Notes: generated by a model from the sequence alone, not told the origin. Positions 42,864 through 51,821 are shown, numbered from the stretch's first letter. The stretch: 58,158 nucleotides of DNA from Clostridiales bacterium (GCA_017427465.1 JAFRST010000038.1:1-58158), one strand, 5' to 3'. Translations and numbers: made by a program.

Positions 42864-44989
42864 TGCCTTCAGAGAAGACACAGCACGAATTAAACGGAAC
42901 AAATAAGGCGCGGTGCATTCATGCATCGCGCCTTCCTGAGTACAGACAGCCGTTCGGAGCAAGACCGTGCGCTTCTGATGTGGAGATCTTTTTCGATTGC
43001 TACAAGGAAGCTTCAAATGTAACGTTCTGCTACACTTACGGCCTTTACAATTTCTCATATCACGAAGAACCGATGTATTCGGTATCAGGTCTCGGAAGAT
43101 ACCGCGTAGGACTGATGCTCCCGAACGAACCTTCGATACTGTTTTACTGGTTCAGATTTAATGTGCCCGGCAATCTTGAGGATCTGCCGGATCACTTCAA
43201 GACAAACAGCGACTGCGATGCTTCGCAGGTAACGCTCTATTACGGGGCTGCTCTTGATACGCCAAACGGAGAGGGAACACTTTACGATTGCCCTCCGAGA
43301 GTCGGAGCGGATGAAGACAAGTATCCTTTTGCTTTCCAGATCACGGTCTATAACAAGGATTTCAAGACGCCTGATTTTCTAAAGGGCGCCATGATGTACC
43401 AGATCTTTCCTGACAGATTCGCCAGGGACTCGTCATTTGACTTTGCCAGAATGACAAGCCTGGATCCGAGGGAAGAGAGGATCTATCACGAGGATTGGAA
43501 TGAGGATGTGGATACCAAGGGTAAGCCTGAGACAGGATATCTTGCATGCGATTTCTACGGGGGCAGTCTCAAGGGCATTGAAGAAAAGCTCGATTACATC
43601 AAAGAGCTCGGTATCAATGTCTTGTATCTGAATCCTATCTTTGAGGCCAGATCATCGCACAGATACGACACGGCAGATTACCTTAATGTCGATCCGATCC
43701 TCGGCGGCACTACTGCTTTCTTAAGCCTTCAGAATGCCTGCAGGGAAAGAGGCATCAGGATCATCTTAGACGGCGTTTTCAGCCACACAGGCGCCGATTC
43801 AAGGTATTTCAACAAGTTTGACAGATACGACGGTGTAGGCGCTTACAAGGCCTTTAGAGACGGTGAGGAGAGCCGTTACCGTTCATGGTATAACTTCTAC
43901 CGCAATGAGGATGGTTCCGTCGGATACAGATCATGGTGGGGATTTCCTGATCTACCTGATGTCAATGAGGATGACCTTTCTTACAGAAACTTCATTTTCG
44001 GTAAGGACGGTGTGGTCGATACATGGACTTCGAGAGGCGCTTCAGGCTTCAGACTCGATGTGTCAGACGAGCTCCCGGACAGCTTTATCAGGCAGATGAG
44101 AACCACCGTAAAGGAAAAGCTCGGTGACGAGGGCGCAGTTATCGGAGAAGTGTGGGAAGACGCCTCAAATAAGTGCAGCTACGGTTCATACCGCGACTTT
44201 ATGCTCGGCAATACCCACGATTCTGTCATGGGATATACATTCAGGCACATTGTGCTTGATTTCCTCTGCGGATATATTGATGCCGATATCGCTGATTCAA
44301 GGCTTGAAGGATTCCGCGAGAGATATCCGATGGAGGCTTATTATTCGATAATGAACCTTGTGTCTTCACATGATGTTCCGAGAATAATGACGGCTCTGTC
44401 CAAGCCCTGCGATACTGATGACAGGGATATCCAGCGCGGCTTTAAGGTATCTTCTAAGGATATCGACAGAATATCTTCACTTGCCAAGATGGCCTTTGCT
44501 TTCCAGACATGCTATATCGGTGCCTCATGCATCTACTATGGCGACGAGATCCTCATGGAAGGATACAAGGATCCTTTCAACCGAAGGACTTATCCTTGGA
44601 ATAAGACCGGCTTAAGGCAGCGGGAATCATTTGTGTTCTTTAAGCGCATAGCAGGCTTAAGAACGGTCAACCAGTGCCTTAAGACAGGTTATTACAAGAC
44701 ACTGATGGCAGAAGGAGGCACTTTTGCAATCGCAAGATACTTAAAGGAAGGCAAGGATGCTTTCGGCAAGGATGCAACAGGTTCAAAAGCTATTGTTCTT
44801 GTCATGAACCGTTCTGCTGATCCGGTCTATGTCGATGTAAGCGAGAATTACGGTGCTTATACATGTGTAAGGACCGGTGATGATGAGATCAGACCGCCTT
44901 TATCTGAGCAGCTTATCGTCGGAGGAGTATCTGGCGGAGTCAAAAAGCTCGGAATTAAGCCTTTTTCTACGGTTTTCCTTGTATATTGA
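42863..44989 (+). CDS. GH13 alpha-amylase family glycosidase (neopullulanase/maltodextrinase-like)
   Basis: A 708-residue glycoside hydrolase. An N-terminal beta domain (about 1-165) resembles CBM34-like domains of cyclomaltodextrinase/neopullulanase; the barrel contains MMYQIFPDRF, nucleophile D399 (GFRLDVSDE), acid/base E429 (IGEVWED) and D504 (SSHDVPR). There is no signal peptide, so it acts inside the cell, fitting its place as the last gene of the glycogen operon, where it may trim or degrade glycogen or maltodextrin. The ATG overlaps the glgA stop by one base. No glgP phosphorylase is in this operon. Confidence 0.9.
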   Translation: MPSEKTQHELNGTNKARCIHASRLPEYRQPFGARPCASDVEIFFDCYKEASNVTFCYTYGLYNFSYHEEPMYSVSGLGRYRVGLMLPNEPSILFYWFRFNVPGNLEDLPDHFKTNSDCDASQVTLYYGAALDTPNGEGTLYDCPPRVGADEDKYPFAFQITVYNKDFKTPDFLKGAMMYQIFPDRFARDSSFDFARMTSLDPREERIYHEDWNEDVDTKGKPETGYLACDFYGGSLKGIEEKLDYIKELGINVLYLNPIFEARSSHRYDTADYLNVDPILGGTTAFLSLQNACRERGIRIILDGVFSHTGADSRYFNKFDRYDGVGAYKAFRDGEESRYRSWYNFYRNEDGSVGYRSWWGFPDLPDVNEDDLSYRNFIFGKDGVVDTWTSRGASGFRLDVSDELPDSFIRQMRTTVKEKLGDEGAVIGEVWEDASNKCSYGSYRDFMLGNTHDSVMGYTFRHIVLDFLCGYIDADIADSRLEGFRERYPMEAYYSIMNLVSSHDVPRIMTALSKPCDTDDRDIQRGFKVSSKDIDRISSLAKMAFAFQTCYIGASCIYYGDEILMEGYKDPFNRRTYPWNKTGLRQRESFVFFKRIAGLRTVNQCLKTGYYKTLMAEGGTFAIARYLKEGKDAFGKDATGSKAIVLVMNRSADPVYVDVSENYGAYTCVRTGDDEIRPPLSEQLIVGGVSGGVKKLGIKPFSTVFLVY

Positions 44990-45046
44990 CCTTGCCGGAA
45001 ATACGCCTGTTCCGCCTATTTTTGTAATATAGTTTTTTTAAAAGAT

Positions 45047-45079
45047 TGATATAATTGAAGTGCCGGCAAGTAGTCGGCA
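45047..45079 (+). promoter_or_regulatory. Extended -10 promoter and 5' hairpin of the CapA-like gene
   Basis: TGA-TATAAT (45047-45055) is followed by stem TGCCG/CGGCA (45061-45065 with 45075-45079), which begins at about the predicted transcription start, then a T-rich stretch (TTTCTACTTTT). Confidence 0.6.
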
Positions 45080-45110
45080 TTTCTACTTTTATTGAAAGGT
45101 ATCGCTTTTA

Positions 45111-46250
45111 ATGAAGCATTCCGGAGTTTTTGACAGGTTTAAGATGCGCGTGGCTTTGATAGCCGTTGTTGCGCTATCTGTTGTCATGGCCGGATGTGCA
45201 GGTGATACAGCTGAATCTGCTTCCTCTGAAGGGACAGATGTCGAGCAGTCTGCTCACACTACGGTAGTCCTTGAGACAGTAGCAACTGAACCGCCTGTAA
45301 CAAATACTCCGACACCTTCGCCGACTCCTGTTCCTACACTGACACCCGAACAGCGTACCGTTACAGTCTCTTTTGCAGGCGACTGCACTCTGACACAGGA
45401 TTACAGGGCTTCAGTCAATAAGTTTGATTCTACTATCGGCGATGACATGGAGTACTGCTTCAAAAACTGCGCTGAGCTTTTCAAGTCTGACGACATGACG
45501 CTCATAAACCTTGAGAATCCCGTAACTGAGAGAACGAGCCACAAGAATAACCAGTATATCTTCAGAATGAAGCCTGAGAACCTGGAGATGCTTACTGTTG
45601 CAGGTATCGAGTCAGTCAATATCGCGAATAACCACACCATGGATTTCCTCCAGGAGGGCTTGGAAGACACAAGGAAGAACCTTGATGAGAATGAGATCAT
45701 CTGGAGTGACGATAAGAACGGCGCGATCTTTACCACTTCGCGCGGCATCAAGATCGGTATGGTCGGCCTGGGTAACGACACCAGCGCTTCACAGGTTTAC
45801 AAGATAATAGATAAATTGAGGGAAGACGGCGCAGCGATCATTATCGCATCCTGCCATTTCGGCCAGGAGGGCGTCTATGAACCTACTGACAGACAGAAGA
45901 AAGTAGCCCACGAACTCATTGATTACGGTGTTGATATCGTTGTCGGCACACACCCGCACCGTCTCCAGCCGATCGAAAAGTACAACGGCCATTACATCTT
46001 CTATTCGCTCTCGAACTTTTGTTTTGGTGGAAATTACTCATTATCAGACCCCGATTCTGTAATAATTCAATGCGATTTTATTATGGACGGGTCGGGCACA
46101 AAATGCGTAGACTATAGACTGAGGATTTATCCTTATTCACAGACCTCAACAAGACCCGGAAACGACTTCTGCCCGAAGCCTTACGCTTGGGAATCGGAAG
46201 AGTATTTCAGGGTCATGTCGCGCCTTAACTGGGCGCAGGGCGACGAGTAA
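45111..46250 (+). CDS. CapA/PgsA-like metallophosphoesterase-fold lipoprotein
   Basis: A 379-residue lipoprotein: signal helix near residues 12-28 with lipobox MAGC, a Thr/Pro-rich linker (TPTPSPTPVPTLTP), then the CapA (PGA_cap) domain with SFAGDCTLT near 86, NLENPVT near 126, NIANNHTMD near 163, HFGQEGVYEPTD near 243 and GTHPHRLQP near 275. The motifs match the metal site of the family, which includes poly-gamma-glutamate capsule proteins. No capB/capC is here, so it may act on another surface polymer. It faces outside, tethered by the lipid. Confidence 0.88.
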   Translation: MKHSGVFDRFKMRVALIAVVALSVVMAGCAGDTAESASSEGTDVEQSAHTTVVLETVATEPPVTNTPTPSPTPVPTLTPEQRTVTVSFAGDCTLTQDYRASVNKFDSTIGDDMEYCFKNCAELFKSDDMTLINLENPVTERTSHKNNQYIFRMKPENLEMLTVAGIESVNIANNHTMDFLQEGLEDTRKNLDENEIIWSDDKNGAIFTTSRGIKIGMVGLGNDTSASQVYKIIDKLREDGAAIIIASCHFGQEGVYEPTDRQKKVAHELIDYGVDIVVGTHPHRLQPIEKYNGHYIFYSLSNFCFGGNYSLSDPDSVIIQCDFIMDGSGTKCVDYRLRIYPYSQTSTRPGNDFCPKPYAWESEEYFRVMSRLNWAQGDE

Positions 46251-46283
46251 AGCCCGTAATACTTTTGAAGGCAGGTGCAGGTT

Positions 46284-46790
46284 ATGGCAGATAACAAAGT
46301 TCTCGTAGTAATGGGTTCCGATTCCGATTTCCCCGTAATGGAAGGATGCTTCAAGATGCTTAACAAGTTCGGCGTCGGATTTAAGGCAACTGTAGCTTCT
46401 GCTCACAGAACACCTGATAAGGCCATGGCACTTGCAAGAGGCGCTGAAGCTGAAGGCTATAAGGTCATTATCGCAGCTGCAGGCCTCGCAGCTCACTTAG
46501 GCGGTGTTCTTGCTGCCAATACCGCGCTCCCGGTTATCGGAGTTCCCTGTAAGGGCGGCGCTCTTGCAGGCGTAGATGCTCTCTATGCAACAGTTCAGAT
46601 GCCTACCGGTATCCCGGTAGCAACCGTAGCAATCGACGGCGGATCCAATGCCGCTATCCTCGCATGCCAGATGCTCGCCATCAGCGATCCTGAACTCATG
46701 CAGAAGATCAAGGATTACAAGGCGAGCCTTGCTCAATCAGTAGAGGAGAGAGACGCAAGACTTCAGCAGAAGATTGCGGAGATGAATTAA
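46284..46790 (+). CDS. purE: 5-(carboxyamino)imidazole ribonucleotide mutase (PurE)
   Basis: Forms CAIR in purine synthesis. The 168 residues contain GSDSDFPVMEGC near 11-22, ASAHRTPDKA near 37-46 with the active His, and AAAGLAAHLGGVLAA near 69-83. The ATG at 46284 is chosen over a GTG at 46275. No purK is nearby; whether this is the class I (mutase with PurK) or class II (direct carboxylase) form is not settled. First gene of a purine operon purE-purF-purN-purO-AICARFT. Confidence 0.94.
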   Translation: MADNKVLVVMGSDSDFPVMEGCFKMLNKFGVGFKATVASAHRTPDKAMALARGAEAEGYKVIIAAAGLAAHLGGVLAANTALPVIGVPCKGGALAGVDALYATVQMPTGIPVATVAIDGGSNAAILACQMLAISDPELMQKIKDYKASLAQSVEERDARLQQKIAEMN

Positions 46791-46851
46791 GCGTTTTTGA
46801 ATTCGATTCATTAACATAGAACAATTTAAGCAAAGGACGGAGAAGAGGTAA

Positions 46852-48258
46852 ATGAGCGGAGTTTTCGGATGTTATGACATCAAGGGAAGCAAACAGGATG
46901 TAACGAGAGATACGTATTACGGTATTTTCTCATTGCAGCACAGAGGACAGGAATCATGCGGTATCGCAGTTAACGACGATGGTTCTTTCCTGGTACATAA
47001 GGCTTCCGGTCTTGTTACCGATGTTTTCGATGAGGTTACTTTATCAGCACTTGCAGGAACATGTGCTATCGGACACACAAGAGGCGGCTCCCCCAGAGAG
47101 AACGGCACAGATGCCATCCAGCCTATCTCCATCAAGTCCCGCGTAGGCAATATCGCGCTCACATCTGATTCCGTCATCATGAATGCCAACAAGATCAGAG
47201 ACGATCTCAAGGACCAGGGCGCTATCTTCCAGACAAATACAGATTCAGAGATCATCCTTTCTCTCTTCTCGAGAAACAGGATCAGAACAGAGGACTGCGA
47301 GCACGCTATCCTCGAGACTATGAAGGAGATCCACGGCGTTTACTCTATGATCTTCATGACTGAAGACAAGCTCATCGGCGTCAGAGATCCCTATGGTTTG
47401 AGACCTTTGATCCTCGGTAAGCTCGGCGACAAGTACTACATCTCTTCCGAGTCATGCGCTCTTGACGCGATCGGATGCGAGATCGTAAGAGACTTCCTGC
47501 CCGGCGAGATCATCACGATCTCCAAGGACGGCATGAGTTCACTCATGTACAACGAAGCTACCGAGAAGAAGGAAGGCAAGGTCTGTGTTTTCGAGTACGT
47601 TTACGTTGCAAGACCTGATTCACTTATCGATAAGATGTCCATCTTCGATTCCAGATACAGAGTAGGTATGGCTCTTGCAAAGGAGAGTCCTGCAGATGTC
47701 GATCTCGTTATCGGCGCACCTGACTCAGGTAACGCAGCAGCTGAAGGTTTTGCTGCAGGTATGGGCATCCAGTATGGTGCGGGACTTCTGAAGAACAGAT
47801 ATGTCGGAAGAACGTTCATCAAGAGCACACAGCAGCAGAGAGAGCTCGCAGTAAGAATGAAGTTCGCCGCGCTTAAGACAGCCATCAAGGGTAAGAAGAT
47901 CGCCATCGTTGACGACTCACTCGTAAGAGGTACAACGACAAAGCACATCATCTCATTCTTAAGAGAGAACGGCGCATCCGAAGTACACGTAAGACTCGCT
48001 TCTCCGCCGGTTAAGTTCGGCTGCTGCTACGGCGTTAATGCTTCTTCTGAGACAGAGCTCCCTGCAAGCACAAAGACAATTGAAGAGATCCGCGACATGA
48101 TCGGCGCTGATTCACTCGCATATATCAGCCTCGAGTCTTTGAGAGCATCTCTCAATACGATCGATTGCGACGTATGCTCAGCTTGCTTCGACGGCAACTT
48201 CATCGCAGGCAAGCCTGAGGATGATGAGGAGCCTATCCATAAAGTTAAGTACAACTGA
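46852..48258 (+). CDS. purF: Amidophosphoribosyltransferase-like PurF with a degenerate glutaminase site
   Basis: First step of purine synthesis: PRPP to phosphoribosylamine. The C-terminal PRTase domain looks intact (KNRYVGRTFI and the PRPP loop VDDSLVRGTTT near 353-363), and the Bacillus-type Fe-S cysteines are kept (KVCVFEY, GCCYG, CDVCSACF). But the N-terminal glutaminase is altered: normal PurF begins with Cys1 in CGIVG/CGVFG, here the protein starts M-S-GVFG; RYxT becomes R77-GGS; and the oxyanion motif HNGN is replaced by TSDS (104-107). A TAA directly upstream of ATG 46852 rules out a missing N-terminal extension. It may use free ammonia. Confidence 0.9.
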   Translation: MSGVFGCYDIKGSKQDVTRDTYYGIFSLQHRGQESCGIAVNDDGSFLVHKASGLVTDVFDEVTLSALAGTCAIGHTRGGSPRENGTDAIQPISIKSRVGNIALTSDSVIMNANKIRDDLKDQGAIFQTNTDSEIILSLFSRNRIRTEDCEHAILETMKEIHGVYSMIFMTEDKLIGVRDPYGLRPLILGKLGDKYYISSESCALDAIGCEIVRDFLPGEIITISKDGMSSLMYNEATEKKEGKVCVFEYVYVARPDSLIDKMSIFDSRYRVGMALAKESPADVDLVIGAPDSGNAAAEGFAAGMGIQYGAGLLKNRYVGRTFIKSTQQQRELAVRMKFAALKTAIKGKKIAIVDDSLVRGTTTKHIISFLRENGASEVHVRLASPPVKFGCCYGVNASSETELPASTKTIEEIRDMIGADSLAYISLESLRASLNTIDCDVCSACFDGNFIAGKPEDDEEPIHKVKYN

Positions 48259-48281
48259 TACTGTTCTGCTCGCAAGGGTCC

Positions 48282-48311
48282 TCCGCGCGGACTGAAGTCC
48301 GCTTGTGCGGA
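48282..48311 (+). repeat. GC-rich hairpin between purF and purN
   Basis: GCGGACT (48287-48293) pairs with AGTCCGC (48296-48302), stacked on TCCGC (48282-48286) with GCGGA (48307-48311) across a four-base bulge. No T run follows, so it is not an ordinary terminator; it could be an RNA-processing or stability element within the pur operon. GCTCGC is also repeated on both sides (48268, 48315). Confidence 0.6.
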
Positions 48312-48371
48312 AAAGCTCGCGGAATCAATATCAGTTGATCCGATAACATAGAACTACAGGAGACTACATTA

Positions 48372-48992
48372 ATGAAGATTGCAGTGTTCGTTTCGGGAGG
48401 CGGTACAAACCTTCAGGCGATAATAGACAATACTAAGGATGGTATCTTAAAGGATATCGAGATCGTACTCGTGCTGTCATCTTCAAAGACTGCCTATGCG
48501 CTCGAGAGAGCTGCTAATAACGGCATCAAGTCAGTCGTAGTATCCAAGAAGGACTTTGATTCCATTGAAGCCTGGGACGAAGCAGTTGTTAAGGCTGTTG
48601 ACGAGTCCGGTGCCGAGCTTATCGTTCTTGCCGGCTACCTGTCTTTGATGGGACCTAAGGTCGTTTCCAAGTATTCCAACCGCATAATCAATATCCATCC
48701 GGCGCTTATTCCTTCTTTCTGCGGAGCAGGTATGTACGGAATAAGACCTCATAAGGCTGCCCTTGCAAAGGGCGTTAAAGTATCAGGCGCAACGGTCCAC
48801 TTCGTAAACGAGAATTACGATGAAGGCCCGATCCTTCTTCAGAAGGCTGTAGATGTACTGCCTGATGACACGCCTGAGACTTTGCAAAGAAGGATAATGG
48901 AGCAATGCGAATGGAAGATCCTGCCACAGGCAATAAGGATTATTGCTGACGGCAAAGTAGTAATTGAAAACAACATTTGCTACATCAGATAA
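48372..48992 (+). CDS. purN: Phosphoribosylglycinamide formyltransferase
   Basis: Transfers formyl from 10-formyl-tetrahydrofolate to GAR. The 206-residue protein has FVSGGGTNLQA near 7-17, and the active-site set: Asn and His in INIHPALIPSF near 110-120 and the catalytic Asp in ENYDEGPI near 147-154. It follows purF after a 113-base gap with a GC-rich hairpin; ACAGGAGA (48356-48363) precedes the ATG. Confidence 0.95.
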   Translation: MKIAVFVSGGGTNLQAIIDNTKDGILKDIEIVLVLSSSKTAYALERAANNGIKSVVVSKKDFDSIEAWDEAVVKAVDESGAELIVLAGYLSLMGPKVVSKYSNRIINIHPALIPSFCGAGMYGIRPHKAALAKGVKVSGATVHFVNENYDEGPILLQKAVDVLPDDTPETLQRRIMEQCEWKILPQAIRIIADGKVVIENNICYIR

Positions 48993-49019
48993 ATCGTTAT
49001 TAAATTTTGGAGGTGCCAT

Positions 49020-49733
49020 ATGATCACACAGAACTTAAGCCAGATCCTTAAAGAGAACGCTTATCCCGGAAGAGGAATCGTTATCGGCAAGTCCGATGAC
49101 GGCAAGTATGCAGTAACTGCTTACTTCATCATGGGAAGAAGCGTCAATTCCAGAAACCGCGTATTCACGGCTACAGAAGACGGAATCAAGACAGAGGCTT
49201 TCGATCCTTCGCTTCTTACTGATCCGCACCTCATCATTTATTCACCTGTAAGAGTTCTTGGCAACAAGACTATCGTTACAAACGGTGATCAGACTGACAC
49301 TATCTATGAGCTTATGGACAAGCAGATGACTTTCGAGCAGTCCTTAAGAGGCAGAGAGTTCGAAGACGATGCTCCGAACTATACGCCCAGAATCTCCGGT
49401 ATCATGCACGTTGAGAACGGCACATACAATTTTGCTATGTCCATCTTAAAGAGCGACGACGGTGATCCGGCTTCCTGCGAGCGCCACACATTTACATACA
49501 CAAATCCCAAGGCCGGAATCGGCAGATTCATCCACACATACATGGGTGACGGTAGCCCGCTTCCGTCATTCGAAGGCGAGCCTGAGAAGGTTGAGCTCAA
49601 GGGCGATATCGACACATTCACAAACGAAGTCTGGACAAGCCTTAACGAAGACAATAAGGTATCTCTTTTCGTGCGCTACATTGACATCGCAACAGGCGCT
49701 GTAGAGACCAGGATCGTAAACAAGAACGTTTAA
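49020..49733 (+). CDS. purO: IMP cyclohydrolase, PurO-type
   Basis: A 237-residue protein of the archaeal-type IMP cyclohydrolase family (PF07826), which closes the ring of FAICAR to IMP. The start MITQNLSQILKENAYPGRG and segments YFIMGRSVNSRNR and MHVENGTYNFAMSI are typical. This family replaces the IMPCH domain of bifunctional PurH. It lies directly before a stand-alone AICAR formyltransferase, so together they carry out the last two purine steps. GGAGGT precedes the ATG. Confidence 0.87.
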   Translation: MITQNLSQILKENAYPGRGIVIGKSDDGKYAVTAYFIMGRSVNSRNRVFTATEDGIKTEAFDPSLLTDPHLIIYSPVRVLGNKTIVTNGDQTDTIYELMDKQMTFEQSLRGREFEDDAPNYTPRISGIMHVENGTYNFAMSILKSDDGDPASCERHTFTYTNPKAGIGRFIHTYMGDGSPLPSFEGEPEKVELKGDIDTFTNEVWTSLNEDNKVSLFVRYIDIATGAVETRIVNKNV

Positions 49734-49761
49734 TAAATTTTCGAAAATAAGGAGAACGACA

Positions 49762-50943
49762 ATGTCTAACGAGATGCAACTCAAGTACGGATGCAACCCT
49801 AACCAGAAGCCTTCCAGAATCTTCATGAAAGACGGATCAGAGCTTCCCATCACAGTGTTGAACGGCAAGCCCGGTTATATCAACCTTCTTGACGCTTTCA
49901 ACGGATGGCAGCTTGTTAAGGAATTAAAGGAAGCTACAGGTCTTCCTGCAGCTACATCTTTCAAGCACGTTTCACCTGCAGGCGCTGCAGTAGGTAAGCC
50001 CCTCTCTGAGACAGAAGCTAAGATCTACTTCGTAGACGATCTTGGCGAGCTCTCTCCCATCGCTTGCGCATATGCAAGAGCAAGAGGCGCAGACAGAATG
50101 TCTTCTTACGGTGACTTCACGGCACTTTCAGATACATGCGACGCTATCACGGCCACAATGCTCGCAAGAGAAGTATCTGACGGCATCATCGCTCCCGATT
50201 ACACGGATGAAGCTCTCGAGATCCTTAAGACAAAGAGAAAGGGAACATATAACGTAATCAAGATCGACGCTTCTTACAAGCCCGCTCCGATCGAGACAAA
50301 GGACGTTTACGGTGTTACTTTCGAGCAGGGAAGAAACGAGTTTGAGATCAATCACGCGCTCTTAGACAACATCGTTACTGACAACAAGGACATCCCTGAG
50401 GATAAGAAGATCGACCTCTTGATCTCCCTCATCACACTTAAGTACACACAGTCCAACTCCGTCTGCTATGTTAAGGACGGTCAGGCGATCGGTATCGGTG
50501 CAGGCCAGCAGTCAAGAATCCACTGCACGAGACTCGCAGGCAACAAGGCTGATAACTGGTGGTTAAGACAGAGCCCTCAGGTATTGGGTCTCCAGTTTGT
50601 AGACGATATCCGCCGTCCCGACAGAGACAATGCTATCGACGTTTATATCTCTGACGAGTACGAGGACGTTCTTGCTGAAGGCACATGGCAGAACATCTTC
50701 AAGGTTAAGCCTGAAGTGTTCACAAGAGAAGAGAAGAAGGCTTGGCTCGCTAAGAACGACAACGTAGCACTCGGCTCTGATGCTTTCTTCCCCTTCGGCG
50801 ATAACATTGAGCGTGCTCACAAGAGCGGCGTTAAGTACATCGCAGAACCCGGCGGATCAATCCGTGACGACCATGTCATCATGACATGCAACAAGTACGG
50901 CATCGCTATGGCGTTCACAGGAATGAGACTGTTCCACCATTAA
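49762..50943 (+). CDS. Stand-alone AICAR formyltransferase
   Basis: A 393-residue protein equal to the formyltransferase half of PurH, lacking the N-terminal IMP cyclohydrolase domain. Motifs: LKYGCNPNQKP at the start, SFKHVSPAG near 71-79 with the catalytic Lys-His, ARARGADRMSSYGDF near 105-119, and the C-terminal FFPFGDNIERA and GGSIRDD. It formylates AICAR to FAICAR, which PurO then cyclises. AAGGAGAA precedes the ATG. A strong terminator follows. Confidence 0.93.
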   Translation: MSNEMQLKYGCNPNQKPSRIFMKDGSELPITVLNGKPGYINLLDAFNGWQLVKELKEATGLPAATSFKHVSPAGAAVGKPLSETEAKIYFVDDLGELSPIACAYARARGADRMSSYGDFTALSDTCDAITATMLAREVSDGIIAPDYTDEALEILKTKRKGTYNVIKIDASYKPAPIETKDVYGVTFEQGRNEFEINHALLDNIVTDNKDIPEDKKIDLLISLITLKYTQSNSVCYVKDGQAIGIGAGQQSRIHCTRLAGNKADNWWLRQSPQVLGLQFVDDIRRPDRDNAIDVYISDEYEDVLAEGTWQNIFKVKPEVFTREEKKAWLAKNDNVALGSDAFFPFGDNIERAHKSGVKYIAEPGGSIRDDHVIMTCNKYGIAMAFTGMRLFHH

Positions 50944-50956
50944 TACAGAGCTTTTT

Positions 50957-51000
50957 CACCTCCGGAAGTGCTTTGCCTCCGGAGGTGTATTGTTTGTTTT
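50957..51000 (+). terminator. Intrinsic terminator of the purine operon
   Basis: CACCTCCGGA (50957-50966) pairs perfectly over 10 bases with TCCGGAGGTG (50978-50987), followed by TATTGTTTGTTTT. Confidence 0.9.
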
Positions 51001-51023
51001 TATAAGATAAGCGGAGGTTTGTT

Positions 51024-51686
51024 ATGGAAGACGAAAAGAATTTATCCGGAGCAGAAGAGATCAAAGAGACTGTTAAAGCTGAGGCAGGCGAAGCAGCACA
51101 GGCTTTATCAGAGGATGTAAAAGAAGCCGCTTCTTTAGCTGTAGATAAAGCTGCCGGAGAAGAGCCTGCCGCTGAGGCTTTGCCTGAGAAAGAACCTCAG
51201 AAGGATTCAGTTAAGGCACCGGAAGCGGAGCCTGAACCTTCTAAGAAAGCTGATGGAAATAATTCCAAGGACGGCAAATATGCCGATTCTACCGAGCGTG
51301 ATCTCCTTATCCAGCTGGTAAAGCTTCAGAAGAAGACCGCAAAGAGAACAGGCATTGTAGCTTTTGCAATGTGCGCTATCGCAGCAGTCTTTGTAGTATC
51401 TGCGATAATGATCGTTCCTAAAATAGTATCGACTCTGACTGCTGCCGAGACCACCCTTGAAGAAGCGACATTACTTATAAGCGGTGTGAATGCTTCTCTC
51501 GAAGGTATGAACAGCATGATCAATAACGTTGATACAGTCCTTTCCGATAATACTGCCGCTCTTTCTGAAGCGGTTACAAAGATAAGCAATATTGATGTTG
51601 ACGGATTAAATCAGTCTATAGAAGAGCTTAACAAGGCCGTATCCTCACTGAACAGGGCTGTCACCAGAGCCGGCGGCGGAGCATAA
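51024..51686 (+). CDS. Single-pass membrane protein with acidic N-terminus and coiled-coil C-terminus
   Basis: A 220-residue protein in three parts: an Ala/Glu/Lys/Pro-rich disordered region (about 1-95), one membrane helix (about 108-136), and an outer segment (about 137-215) of heptad-like repeats predicted to be coiled coil. No family recognised; the coiled coil resembles DUF948 or methyl-accepting-like stalks only in general pattern. The basic flank KKTAKR before the helix suggests the N-terminus is in the cytoplasm. Single gene with GCGGAGG before the ATG. Confidence 0.75.
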   Translation: MEDEKNLSGAEEIKETVKAEAGEAAQALSEDVKEAASLAVDKAAGEEPAAEALPEKEPQKDSVKAPEAEPEPSKKADGNNSKDGKYADSTERDLLIQLVKLQKKTAKRTGIVAFAMCAIAAVFVVSAIMIVPKIVSTLTAAETTLEEATLLISGVNASLEGMNSMINNVDTVLSDNTAALSEAVTKISNIDVDGLNQSIEELNKAVSSLNRAVTRAGGGA

Positions 51687-51708
51687 GATCAGTTAAAACC
51701 TGAATGAA

Positions 51709-51739
51709 AAAGGGTTGCCTCATCATGAGACAGCCCTTT
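51709..51739. terminator. Bidirectional terminator
   Basis: AAAGGGTTGCCTCA (51709-51722) pairs with TGAGACAGCCCTTT (51726-51739, one mismatch, one G-U). Read leftward it ends in a T run and terminates the tRNA-Thr; it may also end the rightward gene. Confidence 0.8.
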
Positions 51740-51746
51740 GATCTTC

Positions 51747-51821
51747 TGGAGCCAAAGGCGGGAATCGAACCCGCGACCTATTCATTACGAGTGAATTGCT
51801 CTACCCCTGAGCCACTTTGGC
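51747..51821 (-). tRNA. tRNA-Thr (anticodon CGT)
   Basis: Read leftward from 51821: acceptor GCCAAAG/CTTTGGC, D stem GCTC/GAGC, anticodon stem ATTCA/TGAAT with loop CTCGTAA (anticodon CGT, reading ACG), T arm GCGGG-TTCGATT-CCCGC, discriminator T and encoded CCA (51749-51747). Confidence 0.97.
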
